The notes: generated by a model not told the origin, from the letters alone. Positions 18,201 to 27,329 are shown, counted from the stretch's first letter. The stretch is 64,000 nucleotides of DNA from Maribacter zhoushanensis (GCF_029350975.1 NZ_JARKMR010000002.1:682001-746000); one strand, 5' to 3'. Numbers and translations: made by a program.

Positions 18201-18569
18201 GCTAGTAGTTATATAGAAAATCTTGGTGAAAATAATTTTAAAATAACGCCCCTACCCGCTTCTACCCAATTTGCTCCTATCTACGGTATTCTTATAGATG
18301 ACTTTAATGAAGATGGCAATTTAGATGTACTTATGGCTGGCAACTTTTTTGGCACTAGAGTTAAATATGGCAGGTATGATGCCAATAAAGGCAGCTTTCT
18401 TTTAGGCGATGGAAAAGGAGATTTTAAAGCTATTGACCAAAAGAAAAGTGGACTCAATATAGATGGTGAAGTAAGGGATATTAAAGCCATCATTAACGCG
18501 GACAAAGAACCAGTTATCATATTTTCAAGAAACAATCAAATTCCTAGAACGTATAAACTTAATTTTTAA
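15276..18569 (+). CDS. FG-GAP/VCBS repeat lipoprotein with ASPIC/UnbV domain
   Basis: A 1097-residue predicted lipoprotein (lipobox LVFSCS, Cys17) likely exposed on the outer membrane. It contains many FG-GAP/VCBS blades with calcium-type loops such as 'DLNNDGLQDIYFTG', 'DVNGDGLLDIYVC', 'DYDKDGDLDAYIL' and 'DINNDGYMDIITL', in two sets forming beta-propellers. Between them (about residues 508-590) is an ASPIC/UnbV-type module ('GIGSKISI...TRGYQSSVDNTVVFGLG'). This CRTAC1-like architecture is common beside SusCD pairs in Bacteroidota and is often mislabelled as RNA-binding protein. Function is unknown; adhesion or glycan binding is plausible. Its last base overlaps the start of the DUF5107 gene (TAATG), implying translational coupling. 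Confidence 0.88.
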   Translation: MYRLFSFLILLILVFSCSTQEEKLFTKLEANVTGIKFKNILKETEAFNVLEYGYLYNGGGVSVGDLNNDGLQDIYFTGNMVGSRLYINKGNFEFDEVAEKAGVFAEGLWNTGTTMADVNGDGLLDIYVCRSAAPSPKMRQNLLFINNGDLTFTESASKYGLANSGYSTQASFFDYDKDGDLDAYILNHSTQEYAGFGQITASLKKKNNPAYSDKLYRNDNGKFKDVSSDVGLVSNVLGFGLGVAISDINNDGWPDIYVSNDYNEQDYLYINNTNGSFSESLEKYIGHTSLFSMGSDIADINNDGYMDIITLDMLPEGNYRQKMVSGPDNYDKYQLLVNSGFYNQTMRNMLQLNNKGESFSEIGQFSGISNTDWSWASLFADLDNDGYKDVFITNGYKRDYTNMDFINFAVQEKLKENKTGKQTVIMELLENSPATIEENYTYQNNGDLTFSKVNSAWGLDNKSLSNGAAYADLDNDGDLDLIVNNIEEEAFIYRNNSETLKEHNYLRIQLKGEGLNTYGIGSKISITTNDQVFTQETMPTRGYQSSVDNTVVFGLGKNDTIQKLTIIWPDFKVQTLQNIPSNQTIKLQQIDAQKPIAIGETNAIKYFVDTSIDSLIPFKHQENNYIDFKTEQLLPHKLSTQGPKMAKGDVNGDSLEDLFIAGAKGQSGQILIQQNNGEFSIALSDLIDDAISEDTNALFFDTDNDKDLDLYVVSGGNEFEQNAAELQDRLYLNNGKGKFTKLSNALPNMKTSGAVVRANDVDNDGDLDLFVGGRLVPGKYPTAPKSYLLQNDGKGHFTDVTTSINEELNHIGMITDALWSDFSGDGIEDLIIVGEFMAIRLFENKSGKLTEIKNSTLNNTKGWWNTIKPGDFDNDGDTDYIVGNFGLNSQLKASEEEPVLLYVKDFDENGSLDPILTSYIKGESYPVFSKDDLIGQLSYLKGKYINYSDYADQKISDIFTAEELNNTNILEANYFASSYIENLGENNFKITPLPASTQFAPIYGILIDDFNEDGNLDVLMAGNFFGTRVKYGRYDANKGSFLLGDGKGDFKAIDQKKSGLNIDGEVRDIKAIINADKEPVIIFSRNNQIPRTYKLNF

Positions 18570-21500
18570 TGCGAACACAAATTCAGATTATCTTAGTATT
18601 ATTGATTAGTGGGCTTTATAGTTCTACCACGGCACAATCTATCTCAATTAAAGAAGAAATACTATCATTGGAAACCTATGGTTTTAGTGAACCTAACCCT
18701 GTACCCATATCGGCTGAAAACCCGAAAATAATTCCCTATTTTAAATTTGAAAGATACGAGCATACATCTAAAAAGCAAGAATGGAAAGTTGTAACCTTAG
18801 AAAATGATTATATAAAAGTGCAAATACTTCCAGAAATTGGTGGTAAAATTTGGGGTGCTATTGAAAAGAGTACAGGAGAGGAATTTTTATATAAAAATGA
18901 AGTAATAAAATTTAGAAATATTGCCATGCGAGGTCCTTGGACTTCTGGCGGTATTGAGTTTAATTTTGGTATCATTGGTCACCACCCTTCAACAGCAACT
19001 CCAGTAGATTATATAACTAAAACTAATTTAGATGGAAGTGTCAGTTGTATTGTAAGCAATATAGATTTACCATCAAATACAAAATGGACCGTAGAGATTA
19101 AGTTAGAAAAAGATAAAGCGTATTTTGAAACCAATGCATATTGGTACAATGCCTCTCCTCTAACTACATCTTATTATAATTGGATGACCGGGGCTGCTAA
19201 AGCAAGTAATGACTTGGAATTTTTCATTCCTGGCAATAAGCATTTAGAACATAATGGAAATTCACATTCATGGCCAATAGATAAAGAAAAGCACAACCTA
19301 GCCATGTACAATGAAAATAAATTTGGCTCTTCTAAATCTTATCATATTGTAGGTGAGTTTGATGATTTTTTTGGAGGATATTATCATGACACAGAATTTG
19401 GTTTTGGACATTGGTCTTTATATGAAGAAATGCCAGGGCAAAAACTTTGGTTATGGGCATTATCTAGATCTGGCGGAATTTGGGAAGATTTATTAACTGA
19501 TACAGATGGGCAATATATTGAATTTCAAGCGGGAAGACTTTTTGACCAATACCAACCTACTAATGCCGTTAACCCAATTAGTCAAGTAGGTTTCGACCCC
19601 TATATGATGGACAAATGGAGCGAAATTTGGTTTCCATTTAAGCAAATTGGCGGTATGGTTGATGCTTCACCAGAAGGTGTTTTAAATGTAGAAACTGTAG
19701 ATGGAGAAACCTATATAAAAGTAAATGCTTTACAAAATTTAGACACTAAAATTCAAATTTTTAATGGTCAAGAAACCATTATAGAAACTCTGAATTTAAA
19801 GCCCATGGAAATTTATTCTAAAAAAATAGTCACAACAACACCGGCAAATGTCGAAGTATCTGTATTGGGTACTGAGTTAGAATATAAGCCTATAAATAAG
19901 CCGAAGGATTTAAAAAGACCTTTTTTCTCTGATAAGGATTTAAATGTTTCTGAAACAGAAAAATTACTTTTTGCAGGTATCGAAGCTATAGAATACCGTG
20001 AATATAAAAAGGCAGAAGAACACCTTAAAAACTTACTTAATATTGACCCTTCTCATAGCGTTGCCCTAACCAAATTGGCGGAACTAGAATATCGAAAAAG
20101 TAATTATAATGATGCATTAACATATGCAAACACCGTTTTAAGAATGGACACCTATAATGCAAGTGCTAACTACATGGCAGGTATAGCATATAGAGCAAAT
20201 AATGATACCGTTAATGCATTAGAATCTTTAGGGTGGGCAGCTCGCGATATTAAATTCAGGTCGGTATCTTATGCACAAATAGCCGAGTTATATTTAGCTA
20301 ACAAACAACTAACACGTGCCGAAACCTACGCACAGAAAGCCTTAGATTTTAATACGTATAACGTGAACGCAAGAGAAGTATTATTACTTGCCGCAAACGC
20401 AAAAAATGACAGTAAAGCTCTTGGTAAGACAAAAGAGGACTTAATACATATAGACCCATTAAACTATCTTATTGCTCTTGAAAACAAAAGTTCAAATACA
20501 ATTGTTAATGATTTGAATATACAAAATGAATTTAAAGAAGAATCTTTTTTAACTATTGCACTACGTTACAAAGAGCTGGGTTTTGACCAAAAAGCAATTG
20601 AAGCTCTATCTATGAGTAAAGAAACCGTAAAAAATCAATTGTGGTTGGCTTTTTTAAAAAAAATTACAAGTCCTCATGAAAGTGAAGTCTTGTTAAATTC
20701 AGCTATTAATAAGCAAGTTGATTTTGTATTCCCTTATCGCAGAGAAACTATTCCTGTTCTTAACTGGGCTAGCGCCAAAAATGACAATTGGAAACTAAGA
20801 TATTACTTAGCTCAAAACTATATTGCAGTAGGCTTAAAGAGCAAAGGTATTACTATCTTAGAAAAATTAAAAAATACACCCAACTCCCCTATTTTTTATC
20901 AATTTAGAGCTAAACTTCTGCAATCTAAGTTAGATGAAAACTCAAAAAAACTAGCTATTACTGATTTACAAAGAGCGTTAGATTTACAACCAAATAATTG
21001 GAAGATTTGGGAAGAAAATATTCTGCTATATCAAAATATTGGAGATTTTGAAAAAGCCTATAATCTTTCTAAAAAAGCAACTAAAAAATTCCCTGAAAAC
21101 TATAACATAGCTTTGGCACATGCCAAATCTTTATTAAGTTTAGAAGAATACAGTGAAGTAGCAATAATACTCGAAAATATTAATGTACTTCCTTTTGAGC
21201 TAGCTAATGAAAGTAGAAAAATTTATGAAAAAACATACCAGGCACTAGCCTTAAATGCTATTTTAAAAAAGAATTATATCGAAGCAAAAGCCATATTAGA
21301 AAAAGCTAAACAATGGCCTGAAAATATTGGTGTAGGCAAACCATACTCACCAGATGAAAGAATTACAGATTATTTACTTGCAATAACACTTAATAAGCTT
21401 AACGAAACAGTCAAAAGTAAAGCACTATTAAATTCCGCTGTTACATATACTAAAAGCCACTATACAAGAAATACTACAAACCATCTTGCAGGCTTATTAG

Positions 21501-21685
21501 CTGCTAAACAGCTTCACCTTAACAAGAAGGAACTTGAGAACTTATTAAATAAAACAGATGGCGTACTTAGTAAAATAGCTATTGCTATTTTCAACAATGA
21601 TACGGATGCTGTAGACATACTTAGGGCTCAAAAAAACATATCAGAATTAGAGCTAGAGCAACTAAGGTTATTAAGTAAACTTTAA
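18569..21685 (+). CDS. Exported DUF5107 domain protein with TPR repeats
   Basis: A 1038-residue secreted protein: signal peptide (1-23, ending TTAQ), a beta-rich DUF5107 domain (about 60-345) and a long TPR array ('KAEEHLKNLLNIDPSHSVALTKLAELEYRKSNY', repeated through about residue 860). The DUF5107 part has a mutarotase-like beginning ('VVTLENDYIKVQILPEIGGKIWGAIEK') and clusters of aromatics and acids ('GPWTSGGIEFNFGIIGHHPS', 'GGIWEDLLTDTDGQYIEFQAGR') that look like a carbohydrate site. In the galactose-mutarotase-like superfamily such domains are often catalytic on sugars, so this is the best candidate for the locus enzyme; that is inference. It shares one base with the upstream VCBS gene. 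Confidence 0.82.
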   Translation: MRTQIQIILVLLISGLYSSTTAQSISIKEEILSLETYGFSEPNPVPISAENPKIIPYFKFERYEHTSKKQEWKVVTLENDYIKVQILPEIGGKIWGAIEKSTGEEFLYKNEVIKFRNIAMRGPWTSGGIEFNFGIIGHHPSTATPVDYITKTNLDGSVSCIVSNIDLPSNTKWTVEIKLEKDKAYFETNAYWYNASPLTTSYYNWMTGAAKASNDLEFFIPGNKHLEHNGNSHSWPIDKEKHNLAMYNENKFGSSKSYHIVGEFDDFFGGYYHDTEFGFGHWSLYEEMPGQKLWLWALSRSGGIWEDLLTDTDGQYIEFQAGRLFDQYQPTNAVNPISQVGFDPYMMDKWSEIWFPFKQIGGMVDASPEGVLNVETVDGETYIKVNALQNLDTKIQIFNGQETIIETLNLKPMEIYSKKIVTTTPANVEVSVLGTELEYKPINKPKDLKRPFFSDKDLNVSETEKLLFAGIEAIEYREYKKAEEHLKNLLNIDPSHSVALTKLAELEYRKSNYNDALTYANTVLRMDTYNASANYMAGIAYRANNDTVNALESLGWAARDIKFRSVSYAQIAELYLANKQLTRAETYAQKALDFNTYNVNAREVLLLAANAKNDSKALGKTKEDLIHIDPLNYLIALENKSSNTIVNDLNIQNEFKEESFLTIALRYKELGFDQKAIEALSMSKETVKNQLWLAFLKKITSPHESEVLLNSAINKQVDFVFPYRRETIPVLNWASAKNDNWKLRYYLAQNYIAVGLKSKGITILEKLKNTPNSPIFYQFRAKLLQSKLDENSKKLAITDLQRALDLQPNNWKIWEENILLYQNIGDFEKAYNLSKKATKKFPENYNIALAHAKSLLSLEEYSEVAIILENINVLPFELANESRKIYEKTYQALALNAILKKNYIEAKAILEKAKQWPENIGVGKPYSPDERITDYLLAITLNKLNETVKSKALLNSAVTYTKSHYTRNTTNHLAGLLAAKQLHLNKKELENLLNKTDGVLSKIAIAIFNNDTDAVDILRAQKNISELELEQLRLLSKL

Positions 21686-21771
21686 ATAAAACAACCTTCT
21701 ATAGCCATTCTTCAAAATAAGCACTTTTTAAACAAATTATTGATGCTGTTCAATACTAACAACATCTATAT

Positions 21772-21995
21772 ATGAAAAAAATAACTGAGCATAACAAGAA
21801 TTATATAGAAGATGGAAGGAGTACATCAGGTCGTTAAATTAATTTAAAGAGCAACAAAGTTTGTTTGCACCTATTTTAAATACTTTAATAGCGAAAGAAG
21901 AATGTATAAATAACTTTTACAAAACTAGTCCTTTAAATAAATAACGCACTAGTGTTGCTGCTTTTAAAGATGGTGACGATTATATTTTAAAATAA
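21772..21995 (+). pseudogene. Possible degraded gene remnant in the gap after the DUF5107 gene
   Basis: The 406-bp gap 21686-22091 contains an ATG-started 21-codon stretch (MKKITEHNKNYIEDGRSTSGR, stop at 21837), then in another frame 21846-21995 a protein-like stretch (KEQQSLFAPILNTLIAKEE..., ...VAAFKDGDDYILK) interrupted by one in-frame TAA. The sense of the translations is more protein-like than random AT-rich DNA, suggesting a decayed gene with at least one frameshift and one nonsense change. I do not recognise the parent. Low confidence; it may be chance. Confidence 0.25.
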
Positions 21996-22091
21996 TCGTT
22001 GATTTAAACAAAGGAACAAATTTATAACTAAACTTTCGCTATGCGACCTGATAATTTAAACACATATTAAGTAATCAATTCTTATACTGAA

Positions 22092-22859
22092 CTACAAATC
22101 TAAAGTAAACCCAAAGCTCACATTAGAAGACCGGTCGTCTTCTAGATCAGAGTTAAAATTAATTACAGCATAGTTGTAGAGTGCAGAAAAACTGATTCTT
22201 TTGGTGAGTGGCATTTGAGCCTTGAACTGACTTAGTATTCTATGATTGCTTATATTATCATATAACGGTTGAAAATAAAATGTACCCGTAATATCTAAAT
22301 TAACTTTTTTAAAATTTTGATTTAGGGAAAGGTAACTGCTATTTCTATGGTTATAAAATTTCTGATCGGTCGTGGCCACAGATTCAATTTCATAGATATA
22401 TAAATTTCCTAAATAGGCAAGAGTACCAGATTTATCGAAAATTTTAAGACGTAAGCCTACCCCTAAAAGATTTCTATCTGAAATGGTCAAATTCTCATTA
22501 CTTTGATTTTGCACAAAAGCCTCAAAACGAACTACATCTGTTATTTTCTGATTAAAACGAGCATGTAAAAAATAAGAATTTTGAAAATCTTCATCCTTTG
22601 ATCTTATTAAGCTCACATTACCTATCAAAAAATAGATACTTTTTAGATTCTTGGACTTAAATTGAGTGGCAACATTGGATTTTACCTGCAGAATATATTC
22701 CCCATTGTTATCGGTATAATTAAACAGCAAGTCGCTATTCAAAACAAACCTCAACGAATCTGTATGCATTCGTTTAGATTCTATATTAACTAATTGAGCA
22801 TTAGCAGAAATACTCATAAAACTTATAGAAACAATAAAAATGGATAAAATAAACTTCAT
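22092..22859 (-). CDS. Predicted outer membrane beta-barrel protein (DUF481-like)
   Basis: A 255-residue exported protein. The start ATG 22859 gives MKFILSIFIVSISFMSISANAQ, a signal peptide cleaved after NAQ; a longer in-frame GTG start at 22907 would put 16 residues in front of it and lies within the TAATTTTG promoter element. The mature part alternates strand residues ('FLIGNVSLIRS', 'YFLHARFNQKITDVVRFEAFVQNQSNEN', 'RNLLGVGLRLKIF') and ends in an outer-membrane-type 'VSFGFTLDL'. It resembles the DUF481/YdiY salt-induced outer membrane family. It is on the same strand downstream of the giant protein gene, with 92 bp between the two coding regions. Confidence 0.65.
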   Translation of the reverse strand: MKFILSIFIVSISFMSISANAQLVNIESKRMHTDSLRFVLNSDLLFNYTDNNGEYILQVKSNVATQFKSKNLKSIYFLIGNVSLIRSKDEDFQNSYFLHARFNQKITDVVRFEAFVQNQSNENLTISDRNLLGVGLRLKIFDKSGTLAYLGNLYIYEIESVATTDQKFYNHRNSSYLSLNQNFKKVNLDITGTFYFQPLYDNISNHRILSQFKAQMPLTKRISFSALYNYAVINFNSDLEDDRSSNVSFGFTLDL

Positions 22860-22906
22860 ACAATATTTTAGAAATAGCCTTTCAAATACTCTTAATTCAG
22901 GTGTCA

Positions 22907-22914
22907 CAAAATTA
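22907..22914 (-). promoter_or_regulatory. -7 element for the barrel protein gene
   Basis: Minus strand TAATTTTG, an exact TAnnTTTG match, about 48 bp before ATG 22859. No clear -33 motif. Confidence 0.4.
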
Positions 22915-22998
22915 TTGCAAAATCTTTTCTAAGAGAAGACTATTTCAAGTCTATTTTAACAAGGTTTAAAGTTTAGCTTACTTCTAAAGTGGATGTAA

Positions 22999-25900
22999 TT
23001 AGAAATTAAAACCTAAACTAAATACTAAACGATTTCCGTCATCGCCGTGGTACAATCCTAAATTGCCGGTAAGTGCACTAAATCCAGAAATCCACACAGA
23101 CCCGCCATAATCGTTATGCCATTTTGAAGAATTATCATTATCTGACCATACACGCCCATAATCAAACCCGGCACTAACTCCCATTTGTATAGGAATAAAA
23201 TTAGTTCTAAAACGGGTTACTCCTACCCTTAGGTCTGTACTTTGATAAAATGATGATTTACCATTAAATCGTTCGTTTCTATAAGCGCGCAAACTAGTGT
23301 TACCACCTATTACAGATCCATGATAAAATTCATAATCATCACCAAAAATTGCTTTACCGGCTACTTTGGTTGCCAGCACCGCTATACCACTTGGGTGCAA
23401 TGGGTATGTTAATGCCAAAGAAGGTGCTACATATGCAAATCTATTATCATAACCATTTATTGTAGTGGTATAACCAGCAGCTATATCTGCAGACATTGCT
23501 CTATTAGGAAATGCGGGATCATTTTCATTCTTATAACCGTAGCCCAATTCACCCGTTACATATAACTGTTGCTCATATACATCATTGTCAGCTGCAAATA
23601 CTTGCCCAACCAACCTTTCATCATCATTAGAAACATCAAAAGACTCTAAAGATGATTTTAAGTAATAACTACTGCTCGCACTTTTTCGGATTAGATAAGG
23701 AGAGAAATTCCATTGTCTAATACGCACCCTATTATAATCGCGATCCTGATCTCTATCATATTGAGAATCATTACCAGAACCAAAATAATTCATAGTAAAA
23801 TTAGGACTAGCGTATCTAGCATCAAATCCTAAATTCCATTTATAAAATACATTAGCAAATTCTGCATTATACTCTAATGCAAATCCATTGGTGGCAAAAT
23901 AATATTCCGCACCTATGGTATGCTGAGACTTAAATGGGTTATTGGCAAGACCATATGTAGTAAAACGGTCTTTAAGTCCTATTCTAAAACCGGTGTCACC
24001 ATCATAACCAACACTTGGAAAAACAATATTCTCATTATACTTTCTTTTTTGATAATCATAGGTATTAATATCATAAGAATCCGTTAGCCATTTTTTTGAA
24101 CTTTTGTTTACAATAGTATTCTTCTTACTCTTATAATCATACAGTTTTACTTTTTTCGTATTCTCAAAATCATAAGTATCATTTTTCTTGCCACCAATAA
24201 TCCTCACATTAATTAAATTGGAACCTTCTCCCTCCACTTTAAAGGAATCTTGACCATCAAGCCCATATATCCAAATTTCTTTAGTTTGGTCTTTGTAATA
24301 AGCGTTATTAAAAATTAGAGTGTCATGAGCAATGGTTATTTCTGTTTCCCCATTATTCTTTCTCGTTATTAAAAAATTATCATCGTCCTCAGTACCTAAT
24401 ATCACTTCAAAATTATTCAAGTATTCATAATACTTTTTCGCGATTTGCTCTAGCTTATCTCTTCTTGATTTTAAATTCTCTTTTATAGTTACTATACTAT
24501 TGTCTTGCGCAGCTTTAGGTAAAGAACTAAAAGCGGCTTCTATCTCGTCGTCAGATAAATGTTCTTGTATAAATTTTACTTCATCTTTCCAATCTGCCCA
24601 CTTTGCTGTCTTTATAAAGGTCTTATCTAACGGATATCCAGAAAGATTAAACCACTTAACGTTCTTTACATCAGCATCATAAGATTCCATTTTTCGTAGC
24701 AGTGGAAATGTAAATTTCAGCAAACCGATAATAGTACCATCATACTTAGGAAAAGCCTGGTCCCAATCTCGTGGTATTGGTTCATATCTTTTTTTACCAT
24801 CTTCTGTTTTAAATTGCGCCCAACGCCATTGATCTTGATGACGATCCCAATTGCCCACCAACATATCAAACAAACGAGCACGAATAAAACTTGGTTCATC
24901 TACATAAGAATCCTTAGTCTCCATTAGCTCTAAACGAAGATCCGTAGTACTAATAATTTCATCTGGGTTACCAAAGGTCTCAAAATCTTTATTTTCGTCA
25001 CCGGCATGTTCTTCTAACATAAATAGGGCATTGCCATAATCTTCGTTATAAATGCCCAAACCTTTCTGTTTAGGTACATAATATATTTCAGGATTTGCAT
25101 GCAATACATCTAGGCTTTCAGACAAATCGTTCATGGCAAATTGTGCGTAAGGATGTGCAGTAGTATAAAAATCCATTAAATAGCGTTGAGCTACAGTATT
25201 TTTAAGGTAATCTTCTACATAATGATTATCTATTGCATTTGTCTGTAGAAAGCGTAATGCACTCTTGCGCAGCGCCCTCAATGTATATTCATTTTCATTA
25301 TCATCTATAAGTCTTAAAGATCTTGACTGCGTTCCCCCGCCCTCTGATATTGGTCTTACGTTATCTGGTAACTCATCTATTTGTAAAATAGGCGCCACAA
25401 TTTCTTTACTATATAAGCTTCTATAGTGATCGCCCCAAAACCATTTATAAAATCCGCTTTTGTCTGTTTCCTCATCAGTGTAAATAGCAGATTTTGCAGT
25501 TGTAGCTCCAGTTCTTTCAGGGTAAGAAACCTCATCAATAGATAAGCGCTCTCTTTTAATCTCTTTGGTAAAGACCGCTTTAGATTCATTATTTACTTCT
25601 ACAAGTTCTACTACAGAACTACCATCTTTATAAATACTTAATTTAGCATACCCATTTGACTCAGATTCAAAATGGTCATCTTTTGAAGCTCTTGCTCTTT
25701 CTGTTTTACCCACCGCTCCACTTATAATTTGCGGAATGCCGTCATCTTCTAAGTACTGTAAATTTCTGTCTTTACCAGAAACGAAAATAACATCGTTAAA
25801 CTGGCTAGCAATAGTTTCCATTCTACCACGTAAATTTCTATTCTCTTTATTTTGATAAGATTGAGGTGTAAAGCCGCCCATTTTATCTACTACAGAAATC

Positions 25901-26559
25901 TTAGAATTACTCATTACGGGTTGGTATACGGCAACAATGACCGTTTTCCCTTGACTATCCTTTAAATCATCTTTAAACTCCGCCAGAAATTGGTCTCTGG
26001 TCTTGTGTTCACATTTTTGATTTATGTAAGGGTGATCATCCCAATCTTCAAGAAACCACTGAGAATCTACCATTTCAAGAACAACATCATCATTTATAGT
26101 TTCTCGTTCAATAGGGCAGCCATCGTTAGGCCAAAATTTTGCCTTGCTATTATCTTGCAAGAAAGATTCTAGATCATCAATACTTTGTGGTGCTCCCGTT
26201 TGCCATTCATTCTGTCCTGGGGTTATAATTACATTGCCATTAAAATTATCCCATATACTCATCAAAGGCTTTAAATAGTTCTTTGCTATACCTTGCTCTT
26301 CATCCTTTTCTGAAAATCCTTTTTTATTGACAGTGTTACCCAGTAATAATAGAGTGGCATTTTCGTCATTCTTAGATGCCAAATTAATCTCTTCCAATAC
26401 CTTCTGTGCATTTTCAAAAGGAACATTACCGACATTTGAAGTCATGTAAAAAGTATGGGAAACCTCTTTAGAATGTGTAGATTTTGATTCTTCTGTAGTT
26501 TGAGAAAACAGAGAACCATTTACCAAAAAAAATATAAAAATTATGATATGAATACGCAT
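22999..26559 (-). CDS. Degenerate phosphoesterase / kinase-like / outer-membrane-barrel fusion
   Basis: A giant exported protein of 1186 residues. The signal peptide is MRIHIIIFIFFLVNGSLFSQ; I start at ATG 26559 because the in-frame ATG 26592 lies only two bases from a TAnnTTTG promoter, upstream of the expected transcript start. Residues about 35-330 follow a calcineurin-like phosphoesterase, but the metal ligands are lost: GD to SN, GDN to GNT, GNHDW to GQNEW, HHP to YQP, GHDH to GKDR. Residues about 370-640 carry 'DMLVGNWDRHQDQW' (about 565-578) and 'PIPRDWDQAF', resembling the catalytic and metal-binding loops of FAM20/CotH/HipA-type kinases. From about 800 on, beta strands end in 'LVFSLGFNF', like a surface-antigen barrel. 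Family-level function is unknown. Confidence 0.8.
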   Translation of the reverse strand: MRIHIIIFIFFLVNGSLFSQTTEESKSTHSKEVSHTFYMTSNVGNVPFENAQKVLEEINLASKNDENATLLLLGNTVNKKGFSEKDEEQGIAKNYLKPLMSIWDNFNGNVIITPGQNEWQTGAPQSIDDLESFLQDNSKAKFWPNDGCPIERETINDDVVLEMVDSQWFLEDWDDHPYINQKCEHKTRDQFLAEFKDDLKDSQGKTVIVAVYQPVMSNSKISVVDKMGGFTPQSYQNKENRNLRGRMETIASQFNDVIFVSGKDRNLQYLEDDGIPQIISGAVGKTERARASKDDHFESESNGYAKLSIYKDGSSVVELVEVNNESKAVFTKEIKRERLSIDEVSYPERTGATTAKSAIYTDEETDKSGFYKWFWGDHYRSLYSKEIVAPILQIDELPDNVRPISEGGGTQSRSLRLIDDNENEYTLRALRKSALRFLQTNAIDNHYVEDYLKNTVAQRYLMDFYTTAHPYAQFAMNDLSESLDVLHANPEIYYVPKQKGLGIYNEDYGNALFMLEEHAGDENKDFETFGNPDEIISTTDLRLELMETKDSYVDEPSFIRARLFDMLVGNWDRHQDQWRWAQFKTEDGKKRYEPIPRDWDQAFPKYDGTIIGLLKFTFPLLRKMESYDADVKNVKWFNLSGYPLDKTFIKTAKWADWKDEVKFIQEHLSDDEIEAAFSSLPKAAQDNSIVTIKENLKSRRDKLEQIAKKYYEYLNNFEVILGTEDDDNFLITRKNNGETEITIAHDTLIFNNAYYKDQTKEIWIYGLDGQDSFKVEGEGSNLINVRIIGGKKNDTYDFENTKKVKLYDYKSKKNTIVNKSSKKWLTDSYDINTYDYQKRKYNENIVFPSVGYDGDTGFRIGLKDRFTTYGLANNPFKSQHTIGAEYYFATNGFALEYNAEFANVFYKWNLGFDARYASPNFTMNYFGSGNDSQYDRDQDRDYNRVRIRQWNFSPYLIRKSASSSYYLKSSLESFDVSNDDERLVGQVFAADNDVYEQQLYVTGELGYGYKNENDPAFPNRAMSADIAAGYTTTINGYDNRFAYVAPSLALTYPLHPSGIAVLATKVAGKAIFGDDYEFYHGSVIGGNTSLRAYRNERFNGKSSFYQSTDLRVGVTRFRTNFIPIQMGVSAGFDYGRVWSDNDNSSKWHNDYGGSVWISGFSALTGNLGLYHGDDGNRLVFSLGFNF

Positions 26560-26593
26560 GTAGAGTGTTTGTTTGGTTGATGAACTGTCCATA

Positions 26594-26601
26594 CAAAAAT
26601 A
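26594..26601 (-). promoter_or_regulatory. -7 element for the giant fusion gene
   Basis: Minus strand TATTTTTG matches TAnnTTTG. Expected transcript start near 26587, between the two candidate ATGs, which favours ATG 26559. Confidence 0.45.
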
Positions 26602-26695
26602 CGTTGACCATGCTATGGCTCTTAACTCAAAAAGAATTTTAAGTAGCCATAAAAAACGCGGTACCGACTCCTTTTCATTTGGGCAAAAGGTTTAT

Positions 26696-26703
26696 TATTT
26701 TTG
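26696..26703 (+). promoter_or_regulatory. -7 element for the NUDIX gene
   Basis: TATTTTTG matches TAnnTTTG, 52 bp before ATG 26756. A TTTG at 26678-26681 is closer than the usual -33 spacing. Confidence 0.45.
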
Positions 26704-26755
26704 AAGGCCGAAATAAGAATTATAAACCTACAGACTTTTAGCTTACAAAACCTTA

Positions 26756-27274
26756 ATGCAGCATTTAAAAACTCACTACCATCCAGATATTATTTCTTTA
26801 GATAACAAAACGATTTTTACAAGACCGGCAACCAGATGCATTACTATGTCTGGAGATACTATCTTACTACTTTATACTGAACGATATGAAGACTATAGTT
26901 TACCGGGTGGTGGCTTAAATGAAGGTGAAGATAAAATTGAAGGTATGATTCGCGAACTGAGTGAAGAAACCGGAGCTTTAGATATAAGAAACATTAAACC
27001 TTTCGGTGTATATGAAGAATATAGACCTTGGCATAAATCAGATTTTGACATTCAACATATGATTTCTTATTGCTACACCTGTGATATTAATACAGTGTTA
27101 GGCGATTCTAAAATGGAACATTATGAAATTAAAAATGGTATGACCGCTAAGTGGGTAAATATATACGAAGCTATTGCACACAACAAGAAAACCATGCTTG
27201 AAAGTTCTAAAAAGGGAATGTCTATTGAAAGAGAAACTTTTCTATTAGAACTATTGGTAAAGCAAATGCCTTAA
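26756..27274 (+). CDS. NUDIX hydrolase
   Basis: A 172-residue cytoplasmic pyrophosphohydrolase that cleaves nucleoside diphosphates linked to other moieties. The Nudix box GX5EX7REUXEEXGU is complete at residues 52-74: Gly52, Glu58, Arg66-Glu67, Glu70-Glu71 and Gly73, preceded by 'DYSLPGG'. Substrate cannot be read from the sequence. It is divergent from the giant fusion gene and 55 bp upstream of the MORN-like gene; the latter could be co-transcribed. Confidence 0.93.
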   Translation: MQHLKTHYHPDIISLDNKTIFTRPATRCITMSGDTILLLYTERYEDYSLPGGGLNEGEDKIEGMIRELSEETGALDIRNIKPFGVYEEYRPWHKSDFDIQHMISYCYTCDINTVLGDSKMEHYEIKNGMTAKWVNIYEAIAHNKKTMLESSKKGMSIERETFLLELLVKQMP

Positions 27275-27329
27275 AAACTATTTGGCACTTTAAAATGCCG
27301 TCTATAATTAATTGAACAATATCTAATAA

